NCBI RefSeq assembly: GCF_002878395.1 | Contig: NC_061115.1 | Location: forward strand, 57,007,850 to 57,071,849 | Direction of reading: 5' to 3' | From: Capsicum annuum | Lineage: Eukaryota; Streptophyta; Magnoliopsida; Solanales; Solanaceae | Length of the DNA: 64,000 nucleotides | Shown here: positions 1-12,420 of the stretch, piece by piece | Position numbering within the stretch: the stretch's first letter is position 1 | Layout: each line of letters starts with the position of its first letter | Translations under genes and position numbers: made by a program | Notes under the pieces: generated by a model | What the model was told of the DNA's origin: nothing | Databases searched by the model: none | The model's input: only the letters and a program-made list of their open reading frames with translations

Positions 1-2053
1 GATTATTGAGTCTAAGTACTAATAACATAAGATACTGATAGCTGTATAACTAAAATAATTGATACTAAGAGACTATATCTGAGAGACTAGGTTTTGACGG
101 AATTAGATGAGTTTCATACTATTCTAAGCTGACTATATCTGATAGTCCTAAATCTGGTAGAACTATCCAAGTTCTATTACTGAGATTGAATGACTGTATA
201 TGACAGTCCCGATTCTATAATGAAACTATGGGATGTAGTCATCTAACTGACATTCCCTAAATAGCGAAATATAGCTGAGTTAGGGTCCAATCTGTAACCT
301 CAATTGGAAGGGTGTCAATACCGCACCACTAGTAAGGAAAATCTGTGAGTAACCCTCATATAATAGGTGAATCTAGTGAGAATAATGGGAACCCTCATAT
401 AACAGGTTAAGCCACCTCATCTACCCTCATATAATAGGCTATGATGTCTTAACCTACGGTGGCTATGTAGTTCTGGAATGCAAGGATTGCTTCTAAGAAT
501 CACACCCTCATATAACAGGTGGGTTCCCATCCTTGGATTTGCTTAGTGCTAATTTCTACTCCCATCTAAATAGACACTGAACATGAGTAACTGAACTGAC
601 TGGATTTAGTTAACTGAGTTCCATTGACTGACGGAATACTAGTGAGACTACTGAATTTTTGAGGTTTCTAAGATTACTGAGTTTACTGAGTTTTCCTAAG
701 TCACACGACTGACTGAATTTTTATGAACATGGCTTGACTGAGAGTATCTTTAAAACATGACACTAATTCTAGGGACAAATATAAATTTTTGGGTATAAGT
801 ACCCCCAGGACTCGATAAAATAAAACTAACAAAGCATGACTTTCTTAAATACATGATCAACATCACAATCCATAATACAATAAGTTGGAGAGATCTCATG
901 AAGTAGAAGTTCTAAAGCACCACAATAGCCACACATATATCCATAACTTATTGACTAAGATATTTCATCAAACAATTGACATGCATAAACTTGTACATAA
1001 TGGGGATTTCATATTATCATACTAGTAAGGCGGTTTTCCTTCACATAAGCATTTAGTCAAACACATGGGGAGCAAGCTTTAGTTATACAATTATCAACAC
1101 ATCTAATAATCATGGATACATCAATCAACGTGTAAATTTAAAGGTTTATCATGATTACTGTGCAAATCATCACATCCTAGGGTCAATCATTGGAATATGT
1201 AATTTCAAACATGAATCAAAACCCCACAACATCATGAACATGAATTTCAATTCAATTTAAATCATGAACATTCATAACACAAATCTTGGATTTTGAAAAG
1301 ACATTCTTGAGCTTCATGTGTGAAAGGGTCCTATGAATCAACATATGACATAACTTGATTGTAAGTTTCTTGAAGTTCTTGGACTTGAAGAACTTGGAAT
1401 CTCTTAGTTTTTTGAAGAAGGATTTGGATCTTGTTTCTTAGGGATTAATCTTTGAGAGAAACCCTAATTGGATATTGTGAATAAATAATAAAGTTATGAG
1501 CTATTAATTGGTATAATTAAGGGTTAAAAAGGGTGGAAAAATACCCAAATATCCTTTTAAAAATGGATTTAAATTGCTGAACAGGATCTGTGATGGCTCA
1601 TATGATGGTCCGTCGCTGGCTCGACTGTCCATCTTTCTGAACATCGCACCTGGACCAAAATAGGGACTCACTACCTTAGTAGCAATATCTTGGGCGATGG
1701 TCCATCGCAATTTTGATGGTCCATAAAACTATCCACTACACCTTAGCCAAAAGACTGACTTACTGCCTTAGCTACGATGGTCTAGGTAACGGTCCATCTC
1801 TAGATCGATGGTCCGTCAACCTGCCCGTGGAACCTGGGAAATTTTGATAGCTCTCGATAAAATATCCTTAAATTTTTAATCCAATATCGGATTTGGATGA
1901 AATTTGTATCATTGGAAAGTTTATTCAATTTCCCACTCAATAAAAAGTGCAAATCTTAAAAATTTCACTTGTACAAAATGGATTCATCTTTCAAAGTTAG
2001 TTTCTAACGTTCTTGGGATGATTTTAATATAGGTAGAAGTAAGGGGTATTACA
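1..2053 (-). mobile_element. Tekay-like LTR, minus strand, cut by window edge (M)
   Basis: The plus strand ends in GGGGTATTACA at about 2043-2053, the complement of a TGTAATACCCC LTR start, as in the plus-strand element at 50074. Further left come GGTCCGTCG-like motifs (1590-1830), a middle leader-like part and, near 785-825, the complement of the 'cgagtcctgggggt' block that recurs in the plus-strand LTRs at 7960 and 51160. No purine tract follows the LTR start on the right, so this is a 5' LTR of an element lying off the left edge, or a solo LTR. The 3' end of the LTR is outside the window. It codes for nothing. Confidence 0.75.
352..519. repeat. Four dispersed 16-bp repeats inside the LTR
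   Basis: The 16-mer ACCCTCATATAAYAGG occurs at 352-367, 391-406, 423-438 and 504-519, differing only at the Y position. Spacing is irregular (39, 32 and 81 bp), so it is not a tandem satellite. Related blocks of repeated 'cccgtcagtaggcatgag' type sit in the same relative place in the other Tekay LTRs, so this is an internal feature of the LTR. Confidence 0.8.
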
Positions 2054-2637
2054 TTTAGATAATTTTTTAGTGATTCCTAATTTTCTTTGTAAATAGAGAT
2101 TTTTAGGGCATATTTCAGCTCTATTTTCCCTTAAGTTAGTGTTTGCTTGTCTTTTAGCATGCTCCTTAGCTGAAATAGTGCCTTAAGGAAGGATTGAAAA
2201 TCCTTAGCCTATGTTCGAGTAGGTTCTTGCCTTAGATTGGATTTTTTAGATAGGCTACTTTATTATAGTGCCTATTTTTAATTAAATGATGACTTAATTG
2301 CTTCTTTAGGCTGATGTTTGGGATTGGATTGAATTAGTTGGTATAATAGGTTACTTAGCTTTGTTATCCTTCACATGTTAGTGTTTTTAACCTTGAATTA
2401 CAACTTTGGATTTAATGACTAAAATCTAGGCCTCTATTAATGTAATGAACCTTCTAAACTAGGAAAAATAACTTGATGGAAATGAAATGGATTATGAATC
2501 TGGGTTATTGCTATGTGTTGCTTTTTATCAATTTTGGTTTGAGTCTGACCCCTGGTTTAATAATTATATTTTGTTATTTCTTATTCGAGTCTAGTACTTG
2601 GTATACTGGTTAGTATTTATTCCAGTTTGAGTCTCAC

Positions 2638-2671
<34 letters not shown>

Positions 2672-2835
2672 TATCCTAACCCATTATGGTTATGTCTAGA
2701 GGAGGATTATACGATACCCATATAACAACTGTCTCACTTTTATTTTCTTGTAATTATAGTTAGCTTTATGCTAGTACTACACTTTATCTATGTCCACCAT
2801 GCTTGTGGGGCACGGTTGGGTTTTATGGTAGAACT
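2054..2835. other. Unclassified AT-rich stretch
   Basis: No protein similarity is visible in any frame beyond short chance ORFs. It lies between the outer end of LTR M and the outer end of LTR L, so it may be old flanking DNA or a decayed LTR. The only clear structure is the TTA microsatellite at 2640-2672. Confidence 0.4.
2640..2672. repeat. (TTA)n microsatellite
   Basis: About eleven uninterrupted TTA units, with no other simple repeat nearby. Confidence 0.95.
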
Positions 2836-4268
2836 CAATTATACCTAATTAAAGATGTATGTGGTTTTTATGCAATATATTTACCCAATTCAATGAGTCA
2901 GAGTTGATACCACAAGGAATGAACACAAAAGGTTCACCTTAGAGTGTAGTAAGTCACTAAATATTTGCGCATATAATTAAAGATGTATTAAAAGTAAATT
3001 GGTGATGCTGAAATCAACTTTGACCATTTTAGAATATAGCTATCAAAATAGAATACTTGCATAAATTGAACAAAAGAGTTGTAAGCGATAGTAGAATCAA
3101 TAGGGGTGTGTTGGCTTGATAGTTGATAGCATGTATGAGTGGTTCGCCTTTGATTCAATAAGCATAAGTTATGGGTATACTATGTTTTAGATATTAGTGA
3201 CAATATTTTTGTATATCACCAAATTTAATATGGGTTTCTTTGAAACACCCATATGTTACCTTATCAACCTACCCAAAACCTTAGTTTAGTTTGTTTGTTT
3301 CTAGTACTACATATTAAATAGGGACTACTCAAATAATTTTCAACTAAATCTCTTCCTCTAGTTTTCTCTTTCAATTACAACAAGGGATCTAAGGTTGCAT
3401 AAAGTTTGAAACCTCAATCTTTAGTTGAAACATAGAGATTTAGTCAAACCCATAATTTATAGGTCAAATTAAAAACAAATAGACAATACCCGGACACAAA
3501 TCAACCATCATCAATCGCACAACCCTAAGTTTTAGAGGTTTAGCTATGAATAATAAATATAAAAGAACTTTACCATTACTCTCATCAAGAGCTTCCATAT
3601 ATTTAAATATTCAATATCAAATCTAAATATCCAAGATTGAAAGTAAGATGAATACAAATCCCAATCTAGGGGTTCAGTTAAATTTTTTAGGTATCAAGTT
3701 TTGTAAAGTATGAATAATAATTCTCCAATTCTGAAAAAGATTCTATTTATATGACCTTGAAAATAGGAACAAAATAATTACAAAGTTTCCATAAAAGTAC
3801 ATTGTGCATGTATTATTAGGATCACATAACTCTTGCTCGGTGCACACTTTTAGCTTGCCAAGATGCACAATCTTACTTTTCAGTCTTTGATCCTTCTGGA
3901 GTTCTATTGACTTTTATGTCTTTATGTGGTGATTTCATAGCTATCATGTGATACACATAAATAAACCCTACGTTCACACAATCATCATTAGATAATTCAT
4001 TAGAATCTGTGTCTTTCTGTGATCTTCTTTCCTAATTTGTGTCTAGCACTCACCTTTTGAGATATACACTTGGCTTGTGTGATTCCATATTTTATTCTTG
4101 TAAATCTAGTAATAATCACATCTTTTCATCCTTTGTAGGCTCTTCAGCCTTATTACCTACATGCTACCAAAAAAATATAAGAGTTGATTCAAATTGAACA
4201 TTGAGGACATATCTTAGTATCAATTGTACACATAATGAGTCATAAGTTGTTAACTCAGTAATACATCA
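2836..4268 (-). mobile_element. Tat/Athila-type LTR, minus strand (L)
   Basis: Read on the minus strand, the LTR starts TGATGTAT (complement at 4261-4268) directly after a polypurine-rich stretch containing CTTGAGGACAAG, a hallmark of the 3' end of Tat elements. Its far end (2836-2920) reads like the end of the LTR at 21927-23389: 'attccttgtgg', then GGGTAAATATATTG, then an AATTGAGTT block. The length of about 1.43 kb matches the 1.46 kb LTR of element F. The exact lower boundary is uncertain by about 10 bp. This is the 3' LTR, because the purine tract lies on its upper side. Confidence 0.65.
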
Positions 4269-5154
4269 AACTTAAACTTTCACTTGTCCTCAAGTAAACC
4301 AAAATAGGGATGTTTATTTATTCAATTTGAAGGCTCACTCTCACTTGATGGCCTAAGGTCAATTCTCCAACATAAAAACACTTTTTTGTTAGTGGTAGAC
4401 CAACTAGGAAAGTTTTAGATGGACTCATAAAACAACATCAAATCAAAACCTCACTACTCATGACACTCAATCACATACTTGAAGCGATTAATGTACCATA
4501 TTCATAGCACATATCATGAGGTATTCACAAAAATGAGTACCTAACAACTTTAACTCAACCAAATAAGAGTTTTTTTTTTAAAATAGGAATATTTTGAAAA
4601 GTGGACATTCACAAACCAAATTTCATATTTTTATAGTTATGCATATGAAAGATCTCCACAAAAGTACTCTTTGAGATAAGGTGTTCTATCTTGAATAATA
4701 GAATACCTAAGCCTATCACCATTATAAGCCAAATAAATTAATCTAATAATAAGGTAAAGCATAATAAAGCAATAAAATAACTAGAAGTAATATCAAAACA
4801 CATAATTCCATCGCACAAGCACAAGAATAGTATAAGTGTCTCAATAATATTCACCAAAATCAAAATCCAAATGAATACCCGCACCCCAATAAAAGTAGTA
4901 TGCATTGTCCTTAAATTAATAAAAGAGAGAGATAAAGGAAATAAAATAAAAGATATGGGTCCCTCTGTGGTATCAAAGAAAAAGTAGAAGTCTATCCCTC
5001 TAGTGTAGCCCCGAGATAGGAATCCATGCCTCAGTCCAAGCTAGGTGGTTCATTGGATGAGATAGCTAGACCTATACTCACATTGAAATTGTCCTCGGCT
5101 GGTTTGGAGATACTAGGCCCCTCCATAGCATTATCCACTCTTAAACACTCTAGA
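4269..5154 (-). mobile_element. 3' untranslated end of Tat element L
   Basis: The minus strand carries CTTGAGGACAAGTG at about 4278-4292 next to LTR L, then a long AT-rich, purine-biased stretch typical of Tat 3' UTRs. At 4970-5150 the composition resembles the tail of the 3' ORF of element F, but I cannot align a protein confidently. The element stops abruptly at about 5154, where RNase H sequence of element A on the other strand begins. The rest of L is absent. Confidence 0.5.
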
Positions 5155-6747
5155 ATATGATATGAGTGTTTTGTATCACCCAGGGAATGCTAATGTAGGG
5201 GCAAATAACCTTTGTAGATTGTCTATGGGTAGTGTTTCTTATATTGAGGATGATAAGAAGAAGTTAGTTAGGGAGGTTCATCAGCTTGCTAGACTAGGTT
5301 TTTGTTTGGTTAATTTAGTTGAGGGTAGTGTATGGGTTTAGAAAAGTTTGGAATCTTCTTTGGTTATAGAAGTGAAAGAAAAGAAAGATAGGGATCCTAG
5401 TCTAGTTAAGTTGAAGAAGTCCACCAAAGATCAGAAAGTAGAGGTTTTCTCCCAAATGGGAGATGGTGTGTTGCTATGTCAGGATAGGATGTATGTGCTT
5501 TTCCTTGATGGGTTAAGGAAGGGAATCCTTAGAGAAGTGCATGGTGCACGTTATTCTATTCATCCAGGGGCCACTAAGATATATCGTGATTTGCAAGAAA
5601 TCTATTGGTGGAGAGGTATGAAGAGGGTTCTTGTAGAGTTTATAGCCAAGTGCTCGAATTGTTGTTAGGTTAATGTTGAGAACCAAAGGCCTAGTAGCAC
5701 TATGTAGGAGTTCATCATCCTCACTTTGAAGTGGGAAGAGGTGAATATATATTTTGTAACAGGATTGCCCCATTTGCGTCGTCAACATGACTTAATTTGG
5801 GTTATTATAGATAAAATGACCAAATTAGCTTATTTCTTGCCAGTTCATACTTCTTATTCATCCAAGGACTATGCCAAGCTTTATATTAGAGATTTGGTTA
5901 GGTTGCATAGAGTCCCATTATCTATTATCTCAGATAAAGATACTCAGTTTACCTCTCACTTTTAGAAGAAGATGGTCAGGCAGGAAGAACCATTCAGATC
6001 TTAGAGGACATGTTGAGAGCGTGTGTTATCTACTTTAAGGGTAGTTAGAATGATCACTTACCTTTGATTGAGTTTTCCTACAATAACAATTATCATTCAA
6101 GTATTCAGATGGCTTCGTTTGAGGTTCTCTATAGAAGGAGATATAGATCTCCCATTGGTTGATTTTTGGTGGGTGATACTATGTTGATAGGTCCTGATTC
6201 AGTGTTTTATGTGTTAGAGAAAGTTCAGTTGATTAGGGAGAGGCTTAAGACAACCCAAAGTTGTTAAAAATCCTATACAGATATGAGGAAAAACTATTTT
6301 AAGTTTGAGGCTGGCGATCTAGTCTATTTGAAAATCTCTCCCATGAAGGGAGTGAAGAGATTTTGTAAAAAGAGGAAACTCAATCCCTGATATGTTGGCC
6401 CTAACAAGATCTTAAGTTAGTATGGTAAGGTAGCATATGAGCTTGAGTTGCCCGTCAATTTGGTATTAATTCACCTTGTATTCCATGTTTCTTTATTAAA
6501 GAAGTGCATTGGTGATCCAGCTGTAGTTGTGACTTTAGAATGTACAGATGTTCCGGATATACTTTCTTATGAAGAGATCCCAGTTGAAATCCTTGATTAT
6601 CAGATTTGAAGACTAAGGAACAAAAAAGTTCCCTTGGTCAAAGTTCATTGGAGGAATCTGTCTGTAGAGGGAGCTACTTGGGAAGCAGAAGCAGATATGA
6701 AAACCAAGTGCCCCTACATCTCCTTCACAAACTCAGACTCCTTTTAA
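5155..6747 (+). pseudogene. pol: Tekay pol 3' half: RNase H end, integrase, chromodomain (element A)
   Basis: It begins in the RNase H tail (VLYHPGNANV, then RLSMGSVSYIEDDKKK at about 5168-5255), then the HHCC integrase finger (VHGARYSIHPGATKIYRDL to CSNC, 5535-5665), and the core (IWVIIDKMTK, then SIISDKDTQFTSHF, 5795-5962). About 60 bp of core is then missing. The third catalytic residue in DGQAGRTIQ is G where E is expected. The C-terminal part has KVHWRN and WEAEADM (6640-6700), the chromodomain signature of Tekay/Del elements. There are several stops and at least two frameshifts. The 5' end is a truncation, not a start codon. In the family this protein inserts element cDNA into chromatin; here it is dead. 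Confidence 0.85.
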
Positions 6748-6960
6748 GGTAACAATTTTTCTCAGATTATTTCTTTTCCATTCTTAGTTCTATCCATGTA
6801 ATTATCTTTATGACATTGCACGTATTCGCAAATCAGTTTAGTCATGAATCATGTTTCAGACTTAGTCATGTAATCATGTTTTCAGTTATGCATGTTCTGT
6901 ATAAAGTCTCAGTACCTCAGTATTCTTAAATTAATAAATCTTATTTGAGGATGAATGTTT

Positions 6961-6975
6961 CCAAGGGGGAGACAT
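6961..6975 (+). other. Polypurine tract of element A
   Basis: CCAAGGGGGAGACAT sits immediately before the LTR start TGTTAGACCCC. It would prime plus-strand cDNA synthesis. The same tract, with small changes, precedes the LTRs at 13228 and 57435. Confidence 0.85.
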
Positions 6976-9161
6976 TGTTAGACCCCATAAGATCCTAGCT
7001 TATTTCATCTTACTATTGCATGTTAAAAGGGTCCAAGACTTAGAAAATTATACTAAGTATTAAGGCTTAGTATTATCCAAAGCCCCTTAAACTTTGATGA
7101 TTTTATTTTTGACCTTCCCAACCTCGGGATGTTAATTTCTAAGTCAATTAATGATCAGGGTTGTCGATGGTTCATCTTCGGTGAGTTTCAGATTTTTTGG
7201 ATGAGGCTTGATACCTGTTTCGATGGTCAAAATAGAGAGGCTCCATGATATGGCCGCAGTGCATCAAATATTGCATCAGTGGGAGGCACCGCAGCCATAA
7301 CATATCGCATCGATAGAGCACCGCAGCGCGAGGCATTTCTCATCGATTGGTCCAATTCAGTTTAATAAGTTTCAGGTCTAGGCGGGTATTTGAGTCAGTT
7401 CCCTCATTTTAATTAACCATAACATGGGATTCAAGGACCCAAAAGTATTATTTGTCATCTTTTACACAAAATTATCTCAAAAGAAAACAATTTTGTCAAA
7501 AGAACAAACCCTAGTCTCTACAAAATTCAAGCTCAAGCTTTAAGAAATCACCAAGAACTTTTACTAATTCATCAATTAAGGTATGTGTGATGTTCAACTA
7601 TGGGACCTTTTTGTCCATGGAGTTCAAGAATCCAGTTTCAAGTTTAAAGCTATGATTTTTACATATTATTATGAGTTATATTCATAAAGCTATTATGCAT
7701 TTTGATTACAAATTATGTTTAACATGTGCTTTTGGAAATTATCGTTGACACATTTGAGTGATGATGTTTGCATGTCAAATCCTAAATCCATAAGTTTAGT
7801 ATATCAATTATGTTAGTATCACATGTTTTAACTATTCTCATGAATAAGCCTATAATTTTATAGTGCTTGATGAAATGCCTAAATGATTGGGTTTTGAACA
7901 ATAACTGCTAATGATGTTTTCAAAGCTTTATTATATTCCTATTATTATTGTTATCGAGTCTTGGGGGTTATGAATACCCAAAATTTAGCTGATTATTTAG
8001 TTTTTGTTATCTAAAGAATAATTTTAGTTATACCATGAGCAATATTATTCAGTCAATTACTAGGGTCAGTTGTGAGTTCAATTGAGCTTAGTTCAGTTCA
8101 GTAATCAGTGTCTTTCGATTGGGAGTAAAACTTAGCATCGAGTGAAAGTAGGGATGACGTATCCCCCGTCAGTAGGCATGAGACGTTAGTAGTAGTCCCT
8201 AGGTTCCTAACATATGATTCCACCATATACTTTGAGGGGTCCCTCGTAAGGTAGGCATGACACTCTCGTCCTTCGGGATATCAAATAAGTGGATCCACAT
8301 AACCAATATTAGTACTCGTGGCACGGTACTGACATGCTCCTAACTGGGGTTACAGGTTAGACTCTGATAGTACATTAGGGCATGTCGGTTATAGCTAGTT
8401 CCAATAGTCTCAGTTCAGTATTTAGTACAGAGTTCAGTTTTAGGTTTGCTTAACTATAGCATACAGTATTAGTTATTCAGTATCAGTATTTTAGTACTTC
8501 AGTTTACAAACTATATCAAAATTATGTTTTATGCTTGCTTATGCATTCTTATATTTTACAGCTTTTATTAATTCATACTCAGTTATCTCATACTATTTAG
8601 TCAGTTACTATCTAATGCATATAACCCATGCATTTTAGCCTAACCTCATCTCATATACTAGTACATTCAAAGTACTGATCACATACTCATTTCCTGCACT
8701 ATGATGTCTTATATCATAGGTTCGGACGTTTGGGTTCCAGATCGTACTTAGACATTCCATCGCATTATCAGAAATAGCAGTGGCGAGTCCTCATATATTA
8801 AGGATTGTTTATGTTTATTTTAGTCTTTCAACTCAGTAGTCAGTCGGAGTTAGTTGGGGGCTTGTCCTATCCACTCCTTAGTCAGTTAGAGTCTTTTCAG
8901 ACTATTTCAGATAGTTAGTCAGTTTATCAGTTGTTGAATTAGTCTTCTAAGTATTGTTTTCAGACGCTTTTAGAATTATAATCTTTAACCGAATATTTTA
9001 GTATTTAAAATCTTATGCCAATTTTGGTAAAATTCCACATAAGTTATTTTTTATCTATTTTATTCAGTGCTCACAGCTGGTACCAGCTCGTGGGTTAGCT
9101 TTTGGTTTGTCAGGACTGTAAGCACCATGAGGCGTTAAGGGTGTATTTCTGGGACATCACA
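6976..9161 (+). mobile_element. Tekay LTR shared by A and B
   Basis: Starts TGTTAGACCCC after the purine tract and ends with ACATCACA four bases before the PBS at 9166. It is 2186 bp, against 2220 bp for the partner at 13228. Inside are 'aaaccctag'-type leader sequence (7507), the 'cgagtcttgggggtt' block (7956) and the CAGTAGGCATGAG block (8170). No ORF of note. The family promoter should lie within it, but I see no single convincing TATA box. Confidence 0.9.
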
Positions 9162-9165
9162 AACT

Positions 9166-9177
9166 TGGTATCAGAGC
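9166..9177 (+). other. Primer binding site, initiator Met tRNA
   Basis: TGGTATCAGAGC is a perfect match to the standard plant initiator-methionine tRNA primer site and lies four bases after the LTR end. This spacing recurs in elements C and E. Confidence 0.95.
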
Positions 9178-9382
9178 ATAAGGTTTTAAAGTGTCCTAGG
9201 GAGTCTGAAATCCACATTGAGTAGAGTCTTGTACATAGGTGTGAAGTGCGCCACACTTATAGACAAGAGGCTTCAAGACATTATAGGAAAAGTTTCCCTT
9301 CTTTTAGTGTTCATGTCATGCGAATTAGAATGAGATTTATTTAAAATCTCTTTATAATTTGATCTTTCTTTCATTTACAGAA

Positions 9383-10480
9383 AAGAAACGAAAATCTGCC
9401 CGCACCTCTACCTGTTTAGGAAGATCCCCTGAATGAGCATATCTCTCATGTCGAGTTTAGAGCTGCATTCACTACTCTGGCTCACTCTGTAGCAGCTAAC
9501 ATAATTAGGAAGCTGCTATCCCACCTAATCCATTGGCTAATACTACAGAAGCTAGGATTCAGGACTTCACCTGAATGAATCCTCCTTTGTTTTTGGGATC
9601 CAAGTCTGATGAGGATCTGCTGAATTTCCTTGACATATTTTAGAAGGTAACAAATATTCTAGGCATGAATTATAGTGAGAGTGTAAAGTTGGCTACTTAC
9701 CAGATACAAGATGTAACTCACACCTGGTATAAGTAGTGTAAGGGGGATAGAGGCACAACTATAGGGCCTGTAGAGTAGGAGGAGTTTTCTACAACCTTAT
9801 AGACATATTATACCCTTTAGATTTGAGCGAAGCTAAGGTTCTAAAGTTTATTAATTTGAAGCAGGGTAGTATGAGTGTAAATTAGTTTTCATTTAAGCTT
9901 ACTTAGTTGGAGAGGTATGCTCTTCATGTAGTGTCTGATAATAGGTCTAGAATGAGTAAGTTTGTGTCTGGTATATCTGATAGTGTGCTCAAGGAGTGTA
10001 GGACTATAATGTTGATTAAGGAGATGGACTTGCCTAGGCTTATGGTCTATGCTATGCAGATTAAAAAGGAAAAGGTTAAGTAGAAAGAAAGAGAGAATAA
10101 GAGGGTTAGGAAAGGTAGTTTTAACTTTGCTCATCCAAGATTAGAGGGTGGCAACCAACCTCAATTCTATCTGAAATCTTCTGCCCCTGCTCCATCTTTG
10201 GCTAGTGCTTCAGTGCTGAGGTTTAAAAATGATAATTAGGATAGGGCGCCAGGCTCTAAGACTCAGGGTAGTGTGAACAGTGGTTAGACTATTTCACTTT
10301 GCCAAAAGTATGGTAGAAATCATCAAGGTACGTGTAGGGTTGGAAGTTATATGTGTTTTAGATATGGCAAGCCAAGCCACAGGATAAGAAGGTGTCCGAT
10401 ATGTATGTGGAAAGGTAGAAATGATCGCCAATAGGGTCAGGCTAATTTTTCAGCAGTACCAATACATCACGCAATTCAGT
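9383..10480 (+). pseudogene. gag: Tekay gag remnant (element B)
   Basis: The start codon seen in element E (MPPKK) is lost here; similarity begins at about 9383. The capsid-like core includes HVEFRAAFTTLA (9447), KFINLKQGSMSV (9842) and SKFVSGISDSVLKECRT (9955-10005). Two zinc knuckles follow: CQKYGRNHQGTC at 10300 and CFRYGKPSHRIRRC at 10354-10395. In both the second Cys is Tyr, so neither can bind zinc normally. Several stops and at least one frameshift break the frame. In the family Gag forms the particle and binds element RNA. Confidence 0.85.
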
Positions 10481-10509
10481 AGGGCACTATTTGTAGTGCT
10501 ACTAGCAGT

Positions 10510-10900
10510 CAACACCATAATAGATTGTATGCCCTCCAGTCCCATCATGATCAGGAAAGTTCTCTTGATGTGGTTACAAGTATGTTACAATTCTTTCATT
10601 TACTTTTTTATGCTTTGTTAGATCCTTGGGCTTCACTCTCTTTTGTAACCTGTTATATAACTGTCAACTTTGGAGTCAGTCCTAAGACCTTAGTAGAACC
10701 CTTCTCAGTGTCTACCCCCGTAGGTTTCTCTATTGTATCCAGGCAGGTATACAAGAATTGTCCAGTTCCAATATCCCAAAAAGTCACTTTAGTTGATCAT
10801 GTGGAGTTAGAGATGACTATTTGTGATGTCATTCTTGACATGGACTGGCTCCACTCATGCTATGCTTTAGTTGAGTGTAGAAACAAAGTTGTTTAGTTTT
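10510..10900 (+). pseudogene. pol: Tekay aspartic protease remnant (element B)
   Basis: ALLDPWASLSFVT carries the active site at 10621-10629, where the family has DPG; here the Gly is Trp. The second half of the domain has VILDMDWLHSCYA (10834-10872), the usual ILGMDWL-type motif in slightly changed form. The stretch is open for about 120 codons. It lies between the zinc knuckles and reverse transcriptase, the usual Ty3/gypsy order. The protease would cut Gag-Pol; the changed active site argues against activity. Confidence 0.8.
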
Positions 10901-10939
10901 AGTTTCTTGATGAACCAGTTATTAAATGGTAGGGTAGTA

Positions 10940-12420
10940 CTTCAGCACTTAGGGGTCATTTGTTTTGTACCTTAGAGCGAGAAAAATGATATTCAAGGGG
11001 TGTGTTTACCATGTTGTTCGAGTTAAAGACTCTAATTTTGAGACTCCCAATCTTGAGTCAGTTTTAGTAGTGATGGAATTTCCAAATATATTCCTTGAAG
11101 ATCTTTCCAGAGTTCCTCTTGAAAGGGAAATTTACTTCAGAATAGACCTTCTTCCAGATACCCAACCTATCTCTCCAGTCGAACTTAGGGAATTGAAAGA
11201 ATAGTTGAAAGATCTCCTAGATAGGGGATTCATTAGGACTAGTGTTTCCCCATGTGGCGATCCAGTCCTTTTCATGCGAAAGAAAGATAATTCTGTTAGA
11301 ATGTGCATTGATTACCGCCAGTTAAACAAAGTCCACATCAATAATAAGCACCCATTTCCCTAAATTGATGACTTGTTCGATAAAATATAGTATGCTAGTT
11401 ACTTCTCTAAGATAGACCTCAAATACATCTATTATTAGCTTAGAGTCAGAGATTGTGACTTCTAAAAATAGCTTTAAGACATGGTCTCTTTGAATTTCTA
11501 GTTATGTCCTTTGGACTAACAAATGCCCCAGCAGGTTTCATGGACTTGATGAACTGAGTATTCAAGCAGTACTTGGACATGTTTGTCATAGTCTTAATTG
11601 ATGATATTCTTGTCTATTCTAGTAGTGAAAATGATTATGCAGACTACCTCAGAATCATATTGCAGACTCTTAGAGCCTATTAGTTCTTCGCCAAATTCAG
11701 TAAGGGTAAATTTTGGCTATGATCAGTAGCTTTCCTTGGCCATATTATCTCCTATGATAGCATTAGAGATGATCCTAAAAAGACTGAAGCAGTGAGAAAT
11801 TGGCCTAGGCCCATCTCTCCATCAGATATTAGGAGTTTCTTGGGTTTAGCCAGCTATTACCGATGGTTTTTTGATGGTTTTTTTGTCTATTGCATCCACC
11901 ATGTGTAGATTGACCCAGAAGAAAGTCAAGTTTTAGTGGTCAGATTCTTGTGAGAAGAGTTTTCAGGAGTTGAAGACTCGACACACCTTAACCTTAGTTT
12001 TGGTATTGACAGATGGTTCAGATGGGTTTGTTGTTTACTATGATGCTTCCAGAGTTGGTTTTGGTTTTGTGTTGATGTAGAGAGGTAAGGTCATAGCCTA
12101 TGCCTCTAGACAACTTAAGCCCCACGAAAAGAATTATCCTTCCCATAATCTTGAGTTAGCAGCTGTTGTATTTTCCTTTAAAATTTAGAGGCACTATCTC
12201 TATAGGGTACATGTCGATGTGTTCACGAATCACAAAAGCTTGCAGTATATGTTTTCACAGAAAGATCTGAATCTTTATCATAGAAGGTGGTTGAAATTGT
12301 TGAAAGTCTATGATTTGAGTATTTTGTATCACCCGGGAAAGGCTAATGTAGTGGCAGAGACCCTGAGTAGATTGTCTATGGGTAGTGTTAGTCATGTTGA
12401 GGATGATAAGAAAAGTTAGT
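10940..12420 (+). pseudogene. pol: Tekay reverse transcriptase and RNase H remnant (element B)
   Basis: Motifs in order are VYHVVRVKDS (11007), FRIDLLPDTQPIS (11135), [13 protein letters not shown] (11295), YFSKIDLK (11400), and LIDDILVYS at 11594-11605, equivalent to the FIDD catalytic box with F changed to L but both Asp kept. The connection is SDIRSFLGLASYYRWF-like (11820). RNase H shows FVVYYDAS (12030) and FTNHKSLQYMF (12221), then VLYHPGKANVVAETLSRLSMG (12330). Many stops are present in the palm region (11360-11520) plus frameshifts. Function in the family: copying element RNA into DNA. Confidence 0.85.

Noticed and set aside
5726..5965. Stand-alone integrase gene
   Set aside because: It is only one open segment of the broken pol of element A.
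9166..9177. Fragment of a tRNA gene
   Set aside because: It is the 12-base primer site next to an LTR end; no cloverleaf surrounds it.
9889..10134. Minus-strand ORF of 81 codons
   Set aside because: It is the antisense of the gag core of element B, which has clear family motifs on the plus strand.
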